NCBI GenBank assembly: GCA_009773355.1
Contig: WRPG01000002.1
Coordinates: forward strand, 162,214 to 226,213
From: Limisphaerales bacterium
GTDB lineage: Bacteria; Verrucomicrobiota; Verrucomicrobiia; Limisphaerales; SXTU01
DNA length: 64,000 nt
Direction: 5' to 3'
The translations under genes were made by a program, and so were the position numbers. Below the pieces are notes generated by a model. The model did not search any database. It saw nothing but the letters and a program-made list of their open reading frames with translations, and had not been told where the DNA came from. Below are positions 1 to 7,408 of this stretch, piece by piece (within the stretch, counting starts at the first letter, position 1; the number at the start of each line of letters is the position of its first letter).

Positions 1-234
1 GGTCAACGGCTCCAGCGTCGCGCAGTCGTAACCCGTCTCCTCCAGAAACTCCCGCCGGGCGCAGGCCTGGCAGGTTTCGTCCGGCTCGCAATGACCGCCG
101 GGAAACACCCACAACCCCGCCGCGCTCAGGCCCGGCTTGTCGTCCCGGTGCTGGAGCAGTGCCGCTCCATCCGCCCGCAGCAGAACCACGCCGCCGATGC
201 GCGGACGTTCGGGGGCGGAAACCGGATTGGCCAT
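1..234 (-). CDS. Nudix hydrolase (partial, C-terminus beyond window)
   Basis: Reading leftward from ATG at 234, 78 codons stay open to the window edge. The translation contains a complete Nudix box: GGHCEPDE, then TCQACAR, then REFLEETGY, matching Gx5Ex7REUxEExGU at about residues 46-68. Nudix enzymes hydrolyse nucleoside diphosphates linked to another group using Mg2+ bound by the REUxEE glutamates. The preceding strand (IGGVVLLRADGAALLQHRDD) is typical of the fold. The gene starts 10 bp after the stop of the upstream SDR gene on the same strand, so it is probably the distal member of that transcript. The C-terminus lies beyond the left edge, so substrate class cannot be judged. Confidence 0.8.
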   Translation of the reverse strand, partial: MANPVSAPERPRIGGVVLLRADGAALLQHRDDKPGLSAAGLWVFPGGHCEPDETCQACARREFLEETGYDCATLEPLT

Positions 235-244
235 GATGAAGGGT

Positions 245-1141
245 TTAGCCGGCGACCAGTTCATCCCGCATCTCCGCCAGGCCCTGCGCCAGCGGGCGGC
301 ATTGGAAGTCGGGGAACTCTCGCCGCAGCCGGGCGACGTCAAAATGCCGGTGCGTGATGATCGCTCCGGGGGCGCGCGGCTGGCGGATGATTTCCACCGG
401 ACGCGGGCAAAGCCGCGCGATGACCTGCGCGACTTCGAGGAAGGAAACGGACTGGCCGGTCGCGGCGTTCAGCGCGCCCTCCGTGCGTCGGGTGAGGCAC
501 AGGGCTATCAGCCGTGACAAGTCGCGCGCGTGGATGTGGTCGCGTTGTTCCTCGCCGTCGCCAAACAGCGCAATGCGCCCGTCCTTGAGCGCCGTGCGGA
601 GGAAGCGGTTCGGGCCATAGCTGTTGTGTGTGTCGCCCGGGCCATAGACGGCGCACGGGCGGACGATGCACAGCGGCGTCTTTGCCACGGCGGCGGAGTG
701 CAGCAGCATCTCCTCGCGCGCGGCGTGCATCTTGCCGTAGAGGCCGATGCCCGCGCGCGGCGTCGCCTCGGTGAAGGGGGCCGGCTGATCTTCAAACACC
801 GCGTCCGAGCTGAGGTAAATGATCTGCGTGCAGGGCGACGACTCGATGGCGGCGCACACGTTGGCGGCCATGGTCAGGTTCCGCATGAAGGTCCGCACGT
901 CCTTGCCCTTCTCCGGCGTGAGCGCCGAAGTCATCACCAGCGCATCGTCTGGGCGCAGGCGCACGCGGAGCTGGCTGGCCGTGTCGGGTTGAAGCAAATC
1001 CACCCGGGCGGAACCAATCACCTCCACCGCCATGCCTTGTGCCGGGAGGAACTGCGCGAGGTCGCGCGCGATGAACCCGTTCGCTCCGAGGATGACGACG
1101 CGGGCGGGGTTTCGGGGCGTGGCGTTGTGGTGCGTGAGCAT
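245..1141 (-). CDS. NAD-dependent epimerase/dehydratase-like SDR with altered active site
   Basis: Extended SDR protein, about 298 aa from ATG at 1141; a TTG at 1156 would add five residues, but the ATG start lines up with the neighbour paralogue. The nucleotide-binding loop GANGFIA is near the N-terminus. The Ser/Thr strand (YLSSDAVF) and the RPxxVYGPGD segment are both present. The catalytic YxxxK of extended SDRs reads YGKMH (about Tyr135, His139), so the Lys is replaced by His. It follows its paralogue at 1153-2037 by 11 bp and lies in a sugar-nucleotide operon. The family normally epimerises, dehydrates or reduces NDP-sugars; whether this enzyme is active is open. Confidence 0.8.
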   Translation of the reverse strand: MLTHHNATPRNPARVVILGANGFIARDLAQFLPAQGMAVEVIGSARVDLLQPDTASQLRVRLRPDDALVMTSALTPEKGKDVRTFMRNLTMAANVCAAIESSPCTQIIYLSSDAVFEDQPAPFTEATPRAGIGLYGKMHAAREEMLLHSAAVAKTPLCIVRPCAVYGPGDTHNSYGPNRFLRTALKDGRIALFGDGEEQRDHIHARDLSRLIALCLTRRTEGALNAATGQSVSFLEVAQVIARLCPRPVEIIRQPRAPGAIITHRHFDVARLRREFPDFQCRPLAQGLAEMRDELVAG

Positions 1142-1152
1142 GGCGTGGCGGG

Positions 1153-2037
1153 TCAACGCGAGTCGGTGGCGCGCATCCGCTCCAGACCCGCGCGCAGGTC
1201 CACGGGGGTAAAATCAGGAAACAGCCGGCGCAGCAACGAGGCATCGAAGGACCGGTAGCCGCCGTGGGGCATCGGCCCCTGACGCGGCGAACCCGTCACC
1301 CTCACGCGCGGCTCGAACAGCGTCGCCGCCAGCTCCGCAACCGTGCGGAAGCTTGTGACGGTGCCGCTGATCGCGTTCACCACGCCGGTCGCGCGGTGCA
1401 CCACACAGCGTCGGACAATCTCCGCCACGTCCTCGATGCAGATGTGATCGCGCTGCTCCTCGCCCTCGCCAAAGAGCACGATGTCCTTGCCCGAACGCGC
1501 CAGCCGCAGGAAGCGGTTCGGCCCGTAGCCGTTGTGCGGATCGCCCGGCCCGAAGATCAGCGTCGGCCGCACGATGGCCAGCGGGATGCCGGGCAGCTCG
1601 GACTTGAGCATGACTTCACGGGCAAGGTGCATCACGCCGTGCAGCGACCCCGGCTCGGCCGGCGAGGCCTCGGTCATCGGCGCGCGCGAGTCCGCATAGA
1701 CCGCGTCCGAACTGACATAGACGAGATGTGCGACCGGCTGCGCCTTCACTGCCTCGATGGCCGCCTGCATCATGCGCAGGTTGTCCAGGAGCATCGCGGG
1801 GTTCTTCACCGGCGCGAGCGCGGAGGTGAGCACGAGCGTGGTGCTGCTGGTGAGCTGCGCGGCCAATCGCTGCGCGGCGTCAGACGCGAGCAGGTCCACT
1901 TCCTTGCGCGTGAGTGGCACGATTTCCACGCCATCGCGCCGCAGCCGCGCGAGCGTCGCGCGGCCGACAAAGCCGCCCGCGCCCATGATGACGACCCGCG
2001 CAGGCGGCGTGCCCTGCAGTTGATTAAGCGTAAGCAT
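1153..2037 (-). CDS. NAD-dependent epimerase/dehydratase-like SDR, paralogue of next gene
   Basis: About 294 aa from ATG at 2037. The frame is open upstream to 2262, but that part is translated repeat DNA. N-terminal GAGGFVG dinucleotide loop, YVSSDAVY strand and RPTLIFGPGD segment mark it as an extended SDR. The catalytic Tyr and Lys positions read HGVMH (about His133, His137), so both canonical residues are replaced. It resembles the downstream SDR along its length (shared NGYGPNRFLR-type and GEEQRDHI segments), indicating a tandem duplication. An inverted repeat separates it from the upstream dehydrogenase homologue. Likely a sugar-nucleotide modifying or binding protein; substrate unknown. 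Confidence 0.78.
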   Translation of the reverse strand: MLTLNQLQGTPPARVVIMGAGGFVGRATLARLRRDGVEIVPLTRKEVDLLASDAAQRLAAQLTSSTTLVLTSALAPVKNPAMLLDNLRMMQAAIEAVKAQPVAHLVYVSSDAVYADSRAPMTEASPAEPGSLHGVMHLAREVMLKSELPGIPLAIVRPTLIFGPGDPHNGYGPNRFLRLARSGKDIVLFGEGEEQRDHICIEDVAEIVRRCVVHRATGVVNAISGTVTSFRTVAELAATLFEPRVRVTGSPRQGPMPHGGYRSFDASLLRRLFPDFTPVDLRAGLERMRATDSR

Positions 2038-2110
2038 AAGCGGCACGCCCGTCTCCGACCCGGAGCGTTCCCATTCGAAGTCCGCAACCGGGCAGAACGC
2101 CAACCGCCCC

Positions 2111-2215
2111 GGAGCGCGACCCTCTGGGCCGCAGCGGCAGCCTGACAGAAAGAGCCGCGGACATTCCCACGTCATTCCCTGCTGCCAGCCGCTGCGGCCC
2201 AGAGGGCCGCGCTCC
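2111..2215. repeat. Inverted repeat, 27-bp arms
   Basis: Arms 2111-2137 and 2189-2215 are reverse complements with one mismatch; the core reads CCTCTGGGCCGCAGCGG. The spacer is about 51 bp. It lies between the UDP-sugar dehydrogenase homologue and the second SDR. A minus-strand ORF (2024-2281, 85 codons) starts with ATGA overlapping the upstream stop and runs through the whole element to just past the next start. Confidence 0.85.
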
Positions 2216-2277
2216 GCAGCCAGTGCGCGGACGCACCCCGCGTCGCACACCTTCCGCTTCACGTTTTACGTTCCGCT

Positions 2278-3585
2278 TCATTTCATTCCCCCGCCCGCCC
2301 CCAGCCTTGGCGACGCGCCGAGCTGGTAGTAGTCAAATCCCAGCGCCGCCGCCTGCTCGCCGTCCAGCACCCCGAACGGGTCCAGCAGGATGTTCCCCGG
2401 CATCGCCGCGCGGATGTCTGCCAAATTCAGCTTCCGAAACTCCGGCCACGGCGTGGGAATCACGAGCGCGTGCGCGCCGCGACAGGCATCCAGCGCGGTG
2501 TCGCATTGGCTGAACTGCGGATACGCGCCCGCCGGCAGCCGCACGACGGGGTCGTAGGCCTGCTTGCGGCATTCGGAGATGCCCGCGACGAACTGGAGCG
2601 ACGGCGAGTTCTTCGTCGAGTGCGTGTTCTCCTTGTAGGCGAGGCCCAGCACCGCGACGGTCGCGCGCGCGAGCGGGAGGGCGCGGCGTGCGCAGGCCTC
2701 GCGGAAAGTGCGGGCGGTCCAGTCCTTCCGGTGCGCGCTGTTGCGCTGCCACGCGTCCACGATGCCCGTGTCCGCCAGCGATCCTTCCGCGAGCCGCTTC
2801 ACCGTGACAAGGTCGCGCTCCAGGTTGCCGCCGGCGATGCCGAGGCCGGGCGCGAGATACGCCTTCGGGCCGATGCGCGCGTCGAGGCGCAGGGCGGGGG
2901 CGATCTCCGCCCAGTCCGCGCCAATGTGTTCGCAAACCTCCGCGAGCGTGTTCGTGGTGGCCACGGAGGAGACGAGGAAGCAGTTGATGGCAATCTTCGC
3001 CAGCTCCGCGCTCTCATAGCGCATCGCGAGCACCGGGCAGCCGAAAGCCGCCAGCCAGCGCGCGTAGTCCGGCGGCAGCGGGGTGCGCGGGTCCGCGCAG
3101 CCGACGATGTGGCGCTCGGGCTGGAGCGCGCGCGCGATGGCGTTGCCGAAGACGAGCGTCTCGACCTGATAGTGCAACGCGCCGCCCAGGCGCGGGCCTT
3201 GCGCGGCCAGCGTGCGGGTGAAGCCGGGCGGCACCTGGCAGAGAATCACCGCCGTCGCGTCCGGCGCGAGCTGCGGAGCCGTGTGCGCGAGCAACTGTCG
3301 GAGCGGGCCGAGGTCGCTGCGGTTCGCCGCGTCGGTCGGCACGTCGAGCGAGTAGAAGACGACGCGGCACTTCGCCAGCGCGGCGGGGTCCGGCGTGAAG
3401 TTGAGCTTCGCCTTGTGCGCGGCGAAGAGGTCATCAAGCCCTGGTTCGGAAACGGGGAACTGTCCTTGCCCCAGCCGCTCGCACAGCGCGGCATCGCGAT
3501 CAAACCCGACCACGTCAAACCCCTTCGCCGCCGTGGCGAGGCCATGGACGATGCCGAGATGCGAGAGGCCGACGAAGCCAATCAT
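2278..3585 (-). CDS. UDP-glucose/GDP-mannose dehydrogenase family protein lacking catalytic Cys
   Basis: About 435 aa from ATG at 3585. The N-terminal Rossmann motif is GFVGLSHLG. The central domain keeps AELAKIAINCFL (Lys about 197, Asn about 201) of the family. The normally invariant GFGGSCFPKD active-site loop reads GIAGGNLERD (about residues 249-258), so the nucleophilic Cys is Asn and the following Lys is Arg. The C-terminal NAD-binding domain (LGLAYKENTHSTKNSP) is intact. Family members oxidise NDP-sugars twice via a thiohemiacetal on the missing Cys, so this protein either does a different reaction or is non-catalytic. The start overlaps the upstream Gfo/Idh stop as ATGA. Confidence 0.8.
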   Translation of the reverse strand: MIGFVGLSHLGIVHGLATAAKGFDVVGFDRDAALCERLGQGQFPVSEPGLDDLFAAHKAKLNFTPDPAALAKCRVVFYSLDVPTDAANRSDLGPLRQLLAHTAPQLAPDATAVILCQVPPGFTRTLAAQGPRLGGALHYQVETLVFGNAIARALQPERHIVGCADPRTPLPPDYARWLAAFGCPVLAMRYESAELAKIAINCFLVSSVATTNTLAEVCEHIGADWAEIAPALRLDARIGPKAYLAPGLGIAGGNLERDLVTVKRLAEGSLADTGIVDAWQRNSAHRKDWTARTFREACARRALPLARATVAVLGLAYKENTHSTKNSPSLQFVAGISECRKQAYDPVVRLPAGAYPQFSQCDTALDACRGAHALVIPTPWPEFRKLNLADIRAAMPGNILLDPFGVLDGEQAAALGFDYYQLGASPRLGAGGGMK

Positions 3586-4496
3586 GGCGGGGGAAGTTGA
3601 GTTTTCAGCGCATCGAGGTGCGCGCCAATCCACAGGTCGTTGTCCCAGTTCGTCCCGCCGGTGCGGGCGAGCGCGAGGAAGTGGTCATGCTCCAGCCTCC
3701 ACGTCGGGTCGGGCTGCTCCAGCGTCTCGATCGTTTCCTCCGGCCGGCCGCTGGGGAAGATACGTTTGCGCACCGTGAGCGTGCTCGGGCCCCACTTGCA
3801 CAGGCACTGGATGTGCGCGCTGCCCAGCTCGCCGTAGAGATCGAGCGAGAAGGTGTTCCGCCATGAGAGCAGCGTGGCCTCCATCTCCCAGACCGCCGGC
3901 CCGTCGAAGCCGTAGATCACATGGTCAGGGGATTGGTTCTCAAAGCGGTTCGCGCTCCAGACGCGGCCGAAGTCCTCGCGCGCGCCAAAGAGGAAGTGCG
4001 CCATGTCGAGCATATGCGAGCCGAGGTCGGGCAGCACGCCCGCGCCCTGGTCGCGCCACGGGGAGTTGCGCACGTCCCGCGCCGTGCCGTTGCCGTAGAA
4101 GATGCGCGTGAGATAAACCCGGCCCAGCGCACCGGAATCCACGACCTGCTTCACCTTGGCAATGTGCGGCTCGAAGCGATGATTGTAAGCCGTGTAAGCC
4201 GCCGCCTTCGTGCGCTGCGCGTGTGCGATCAGCTCCCGGATCTCGTTGGCCGGCGCGAGCAAGGGCTTCTCCACGAGCACATGCTTCCCGTTCGAGACCA
4301 GATGCCGGAGAATCGGGACCTTCGCGTCGTCCGGCACGCAGACACAGGCGGCGTCGTAGCGGTCGAGCGGGACTTCCTGGATGGTCTTGAAGTCCACGCC
4401 AGCAGCCACCGGGTCCACCACCGCCACCACGCGATCCCCCGCGACCGCACGGCGTTTGCGGCCCTGCACTCCGAGGCCGATGATGACGATTCTCAT
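3582..4496 (-). CDS. Gfo/Idh/MocA family oxidoreductase
   Basis: 304 aa. N-terminal Rossmann motif GLGVQG and the family EKP motif (HVLVEKPLLAP at about residues 73-83) are present. The C-terminal half carries YNHRFEPH and the DLGSHMLDMAHFLFG segment typical of this fold. Such enzymes reduce or oxidise sugar hydroxyl/keto groups with NAD(P); in polysaccharide clusters they often make 3-keto or amino-sugar precursors. Both ends overlap neighbours by 4 bp (ATGA), so translation is coupled within the operon. The specific sugar cannot be read from sequence. Confidence 0.88.
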   Translation of the reverse strand: MRIVIIGLGVQGRKRRAVAGDRVVAVVDPVAAGVDFKTIQEVPLDRYDAACVCVPDDAKVPILRHLVSNGKHVLVEKPLLAPANEIRELIAHAQRTKAAAYTAYNHRFEPHIAKVKQVVDSGALGRVYLTRIFYGNGTARDVRNSPWRDQGAGVLPDLGSHMLDMAHFLFGAREDFGRVWSANRFENQSPDHVIYGFDGPAVWEMEATLLSWRNTFSLDLYGELGSAHIQCLCKWGPSTLTVRKRIFPSGRPEETIETLEQPDPTWRLEHDHFLALARTGGTNWDNDLWIGAHLDALKTQLPPP

Positions 4497-6043
4497 TCGA
4501 ACCGCGCGCGTTTCTCGACCTCCGCCAGCTTCTTGAGCACGGCGTCCGGGGCCACCGGGTTGTTGCCATCGTGTTCGCAGGCCACGGCCGCGGCGATGGA
4601 GCCGAGGATGCTCGCGACCACGTTCGAGCCGGTGACCTTGAGCGACAGCGTGGCATAGGCCAGCAGCGCGTCGCCGGCACCCACCGCGTCCACGACGTTC
4701 CCGGCGAAGCTGTCCACCGTGAAGAACGAGCGCACGTTCGGATCGGGCGAGCGGTAGGTGATGAGTCCGCGCTCGCCGAGCTTGAGGATGAGCGTCTTGC
4801 AGCGCGCCTTCTTGTAGAGGTCCAGCGCGAGCGGGCGCACGGTGGAGTCCTGGTCGCCGAGGGCGAAGCGCGCCTCGCGCTCGTTCGGCGTGATGAGGTC
4901 GAAATCCTGGAACTCGAGGATGTTGCCCCAGCGGTTGGCGACCTGGCTGTCCGCCACGCGCATCACGCCGGCGGGCACGGCGGCGGTGAGCGGCGGGATG
5001 GTGTGCTTGTTGAACAGGCCGTGCCGGAAATCGCTGAAGACCGCGACATGCACGGGATGCGCGGCGAGCTGCGCCTTGAGCTTTTCGAGAATCTTGTCGG
5101 AGATCGGGCGGTTATCGAGCTTGTCCACCTTCAACATCCGGTAGCCGTTGGTGATGAAGGCGTTTTTGTGCGTCGTCGGCCGCGTCGGGTCCACCACCGC
5201 TTCGACCGTGATGCCGGCGGACTTGAGATCGTCCACCACGAAGTCCTTGAGCGCGTCGTTGCCCAGCATGGTGGAGAAGACCACTTCCCCGCCCGCCGCG
5301 CGCATGTGCTTGGCCACCACCGCCGCGCCGCCGGAGAAATCCACCGCGCGCTCATATTTCACGCTAAAGGTCGGCGTCTTGGCCGTGCCGCCGATGAGCG
5401 TGCAATAGGTGTAGCCGTCCACGATGGTGTCGCCGATCACATGCACGCGCACGCCGCGCATCTTGTCGAGCGCGGTTCGCAGGTCCGCGAAGCCCAGGCC
5501 CTCGGATTCGAGGAGTGCGTGCAGCTTGTCCACCGCGAGGTTCGGCGGCGTCAGGTCAATGATCGCCGACGAGGACATGATCAGGTCGCCCGGAGTGAAG
5601 ACCACTTCGCCGCCGTAGCTTTCGAGCGTCGCGATCTCCTCCTTCGTCTTCGGGTGGACGCCCTCGGAGGAATACTCGTAGCCCTTCGCGAAGAAGTCCG
5701 GCTGGATGAACTGGAGGTTCTCGATGGGCGTGGCGTTCTCGTCCACGATCACGTAGTCCACGCATTCGAGGGCGGCGAGGTTCATCGCGCGGAGTTCCTG
5801 CGGGACGAAGGGGCGGAAGTTGGCCTTGTTGATGTGTGCGTCGGACGTAAGGCTGGCGATGAGCTTGTCCGCCTTGCTCTTGGCATACATCAGGTGCCGG
5901 ATATGGCCGGGATGCACGAGGTCGAACGTGCCGTGGCACATGATGACGCTGTGCGGACGCGGACGCGGGCCGATGGCCTCGCGCAGTTGCTCGCGCGTCA
6001 TGATCTTCCGACGGTAATCGGGCTGCTTGTCAGGCGGAGTCAT
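4493..6043 (-). CDS. HldE-like fusion: N-terminal nucleotidyltransferase + C-terminal PfkB sugar kinase
   Basis: 516 aa. Residues about 30-165 form a cytidylyltransferase-type domain with the HxGH signature (HPGH, 44-47) and a conserved SSSAII segment. Residues about 190-510 form a PfkB/ribokinase-type kinase with the GAGD anion hole/catalytic Asp motif at 455-458 and DLITPNEREARF. E. coli HldE (RfaE) has the same two activities, heptose-7-phosphate kinase and heptose-1-phosphate adenylyltransferase, but with the kinase first. Here the order is reversed. GmhB-like and GmhA-like genes nearby support a role in activated heptose synthesis. An internal ATG at 6001 is an alternative start. Confidence 0.82.
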   Translation of the reverse strand: MTPPDKQPDYRRKIMTREQLREAIGPRPRPHSVIMCHGTFDLVHPGHIRHLMYAKSKADKLIASLTSDAHINKANFRPFVPQELRAMNLAALECVDYVIVDENATPIENLQFIQPDFFAKGYEYSSEGVHPKTKEEIATLESYGGEVVFTPGDLIMSSSAIIDLTPPNLAVDKLHALLESEGLGFADLRTALDKMRGVRVHVIGDTIVDGYTYCTLIGGTAKTPTFSVKYERAVDFSGGAAVVAKHMRAAGGEVVFSTMLGNDALKDFVVDDLKSAGITVEAVVDPTRPTTHKNAFITNGYRMLKVDKLDNRPISDKILEKLKAQLAAHPVHVAVFSDFRHGLFNKHTIPPLTAAVPAGVMRVADSQVANRWGNILEFQDFDLITPNEREARFALGDQDSTVRPLALDLYKKARCKTLILKLGERGLITYRSPDPNVRSFFTVDSFAGNVVDAVGAGDALLAYATLSLKVTGSNVVASILGSIAAAVACEHDGNNPVAPDAVLKKLAEVEKRARFE

Positions 6044-6119
6044 GCAAAGGAAATTGTCGGTCGTTGGCTGCGGACTTTAACGGGCCGCCGGGAAAAGGCG
6101 AGGCGAAGTAGGGCGAAGG

Positions 6120-7124
6120 CTACTTCTTCTCCCCGCCGAGAAACGCAAACCACGTCTTCGTCGCCTGCGCGATGGAGGCCTGATCCCACACCGGAGCCTG
6201 CCGCCAATACTCGATGTTTGCCAGCAGGTTCGCCACGCCCTGCTCGAACGGCACGAGCTGCTTCCAGCCAAGGTCGCGCGTGATCTTCGTGATGTCCGCC
6301 CAGGTGCTGTCCGGCTCGCCGGGGCGCTTGGGCAGGTGAATCACTGGGCCGCCGAGCAGCTCGACGATGCGGTTGACCGGCTGCGGATTGCCCGCGCCGA
6401 GATTCCAGATCTGGCCCGCCAGATCGGACTTCGCCGCGAGATAGAAGGCCCGCGCCACGTCGGTCACGTAGAGGAAGTCGCGCCGCTGCGTGCCGTCGCC
6501 GACGACGGTGAAGGGCTTGCCCGCGAGCTTCTGCGCCAGGAAGACGCCGAAGACCGCGCCGTAAGCGCCGGAAGTTTTGGAGCGCGTGCCGTAGGCGTTG
6601 AAGATGCGGATAGAGTTGACCGGCAGCTTGTAGGCGCGGCTCCAGTGCAGCACGGCCTCCTCGCCCATATATTTGCTCAACGCGTAGGGATGCTCGCATG
6701 CGATGGGCGCGTCCTCGCGCGTGGGCACGGCGGCCAGGCCGTAGCAGGAGGAGGACGCGGCATAGACGAGCTTGCGCACCTGCGCGTGCCGGGCGCATTC
6801 GAGCACCTTGATCGTGCCCATGACGTTTGTGCTGAGATAATCCACCGGCCGCTCGATGGACGGCACGATGTCGCCGATGCCGCCGAAGTGGATCACGTAG
6901 CTCGCGCCTGCGAAGAGTGGATCGTTGGCAGCGAGGTCGCGGATGTCGCGGACTTCGACGACGAGGTCGGGGTTGTCCTTGTGCTGCTGGAGGTTTTCGA
7001 GCCGGCCGCCGACGAGGTTGTCAATGACATGGACGCGGTGTCCCTCGGCGAGGAGCAAGTCCACCATGTGGCTGCCGATAAAGCCGGCGCCACCAGTGAC
7101 AACGGCGATGGGTTTGGCGGGCAT
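6120..7124 (-). CDS. NAD-dependent epimerase (GalE-like extended SDR)
   Basis: 334 aa from ATG at 7124; the upstream open frame is low-complexity. It has TGGAGFIGSH at the N-terminus, the SSSCYG strand and an intact YALSK active site, followed by NAYGTRS. This is a full-length, apparently active extended SDR of the UDP-glucose 4-epimerase / UDP-glucuronate decarboxylase group. It lies 76 bp upstream of the HldE-like fusion gene on the same strand, so it plausibly feeds or modifies NDP-sugars for the same glycan. Exact substrate is not predictable from motifs. Confidence 0.87.
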   Translation of the reverse strand: MPAKPIAVVTGGAGFIGSHMVDLLLAEGHRVHVIDNLVGGRLENLQQHKDNPDLVVEVRDIRDLAANDPLFAGASYVIHFGGIGDIVPSIERPVDYLSTNVMGTIKVLECARHAQVRKLVYAASSSCYGLAAVPTREDAPIACEHPYALSKYMGEEAVLHWSRAYKLPVNSIRIFNAYGTRSKTSGAYGAVFGVFLAQKLAGKPFTVVGDGTQRRDFLYVTDVARAFYLAAKSDLAGQIWNLGAGNPQPVNRIVELLGGPVIHLPKRPGEPDSTWADITKITRDLGWKQLVPFEQGVANLLANIEYWRQAPVWDQASIAQATKTWFAFLGGEKK

Positions 7125-7408
7125 CGAACGGGGAAGATTGGGATTTGGGTTGTGGTTAGGATTAGGTGGCAGCTGCCGGAGCCTGGCCTCAGTCGCAATT
7201 GAAAAACCTGCCGTGGGAGCCCAGCATGGTGTCGCAGTGGCCTTTCGTCGAGCGGACACTCCGGTGGCTGATTGTGTCAGCGCGGTCCGACTGGCGCCTC
7301 CCGGCCGTAGCGGGTGCGGCGATGCCTGGTGACAGCGCCATCAGCGCGGGAAGCTTCTCTGTCATCGTGTTCCTTTCGACATTGCTGGTGTCGCGCGAAT
7401 CTGTCACT

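Noticed and set aside
7189..7407. 72-codon minus frame downstream of the multicopper oxidase
   Set aside because: GTG start, no recognisable domain, Arg/Thr-rich composition; not supported as a gene.
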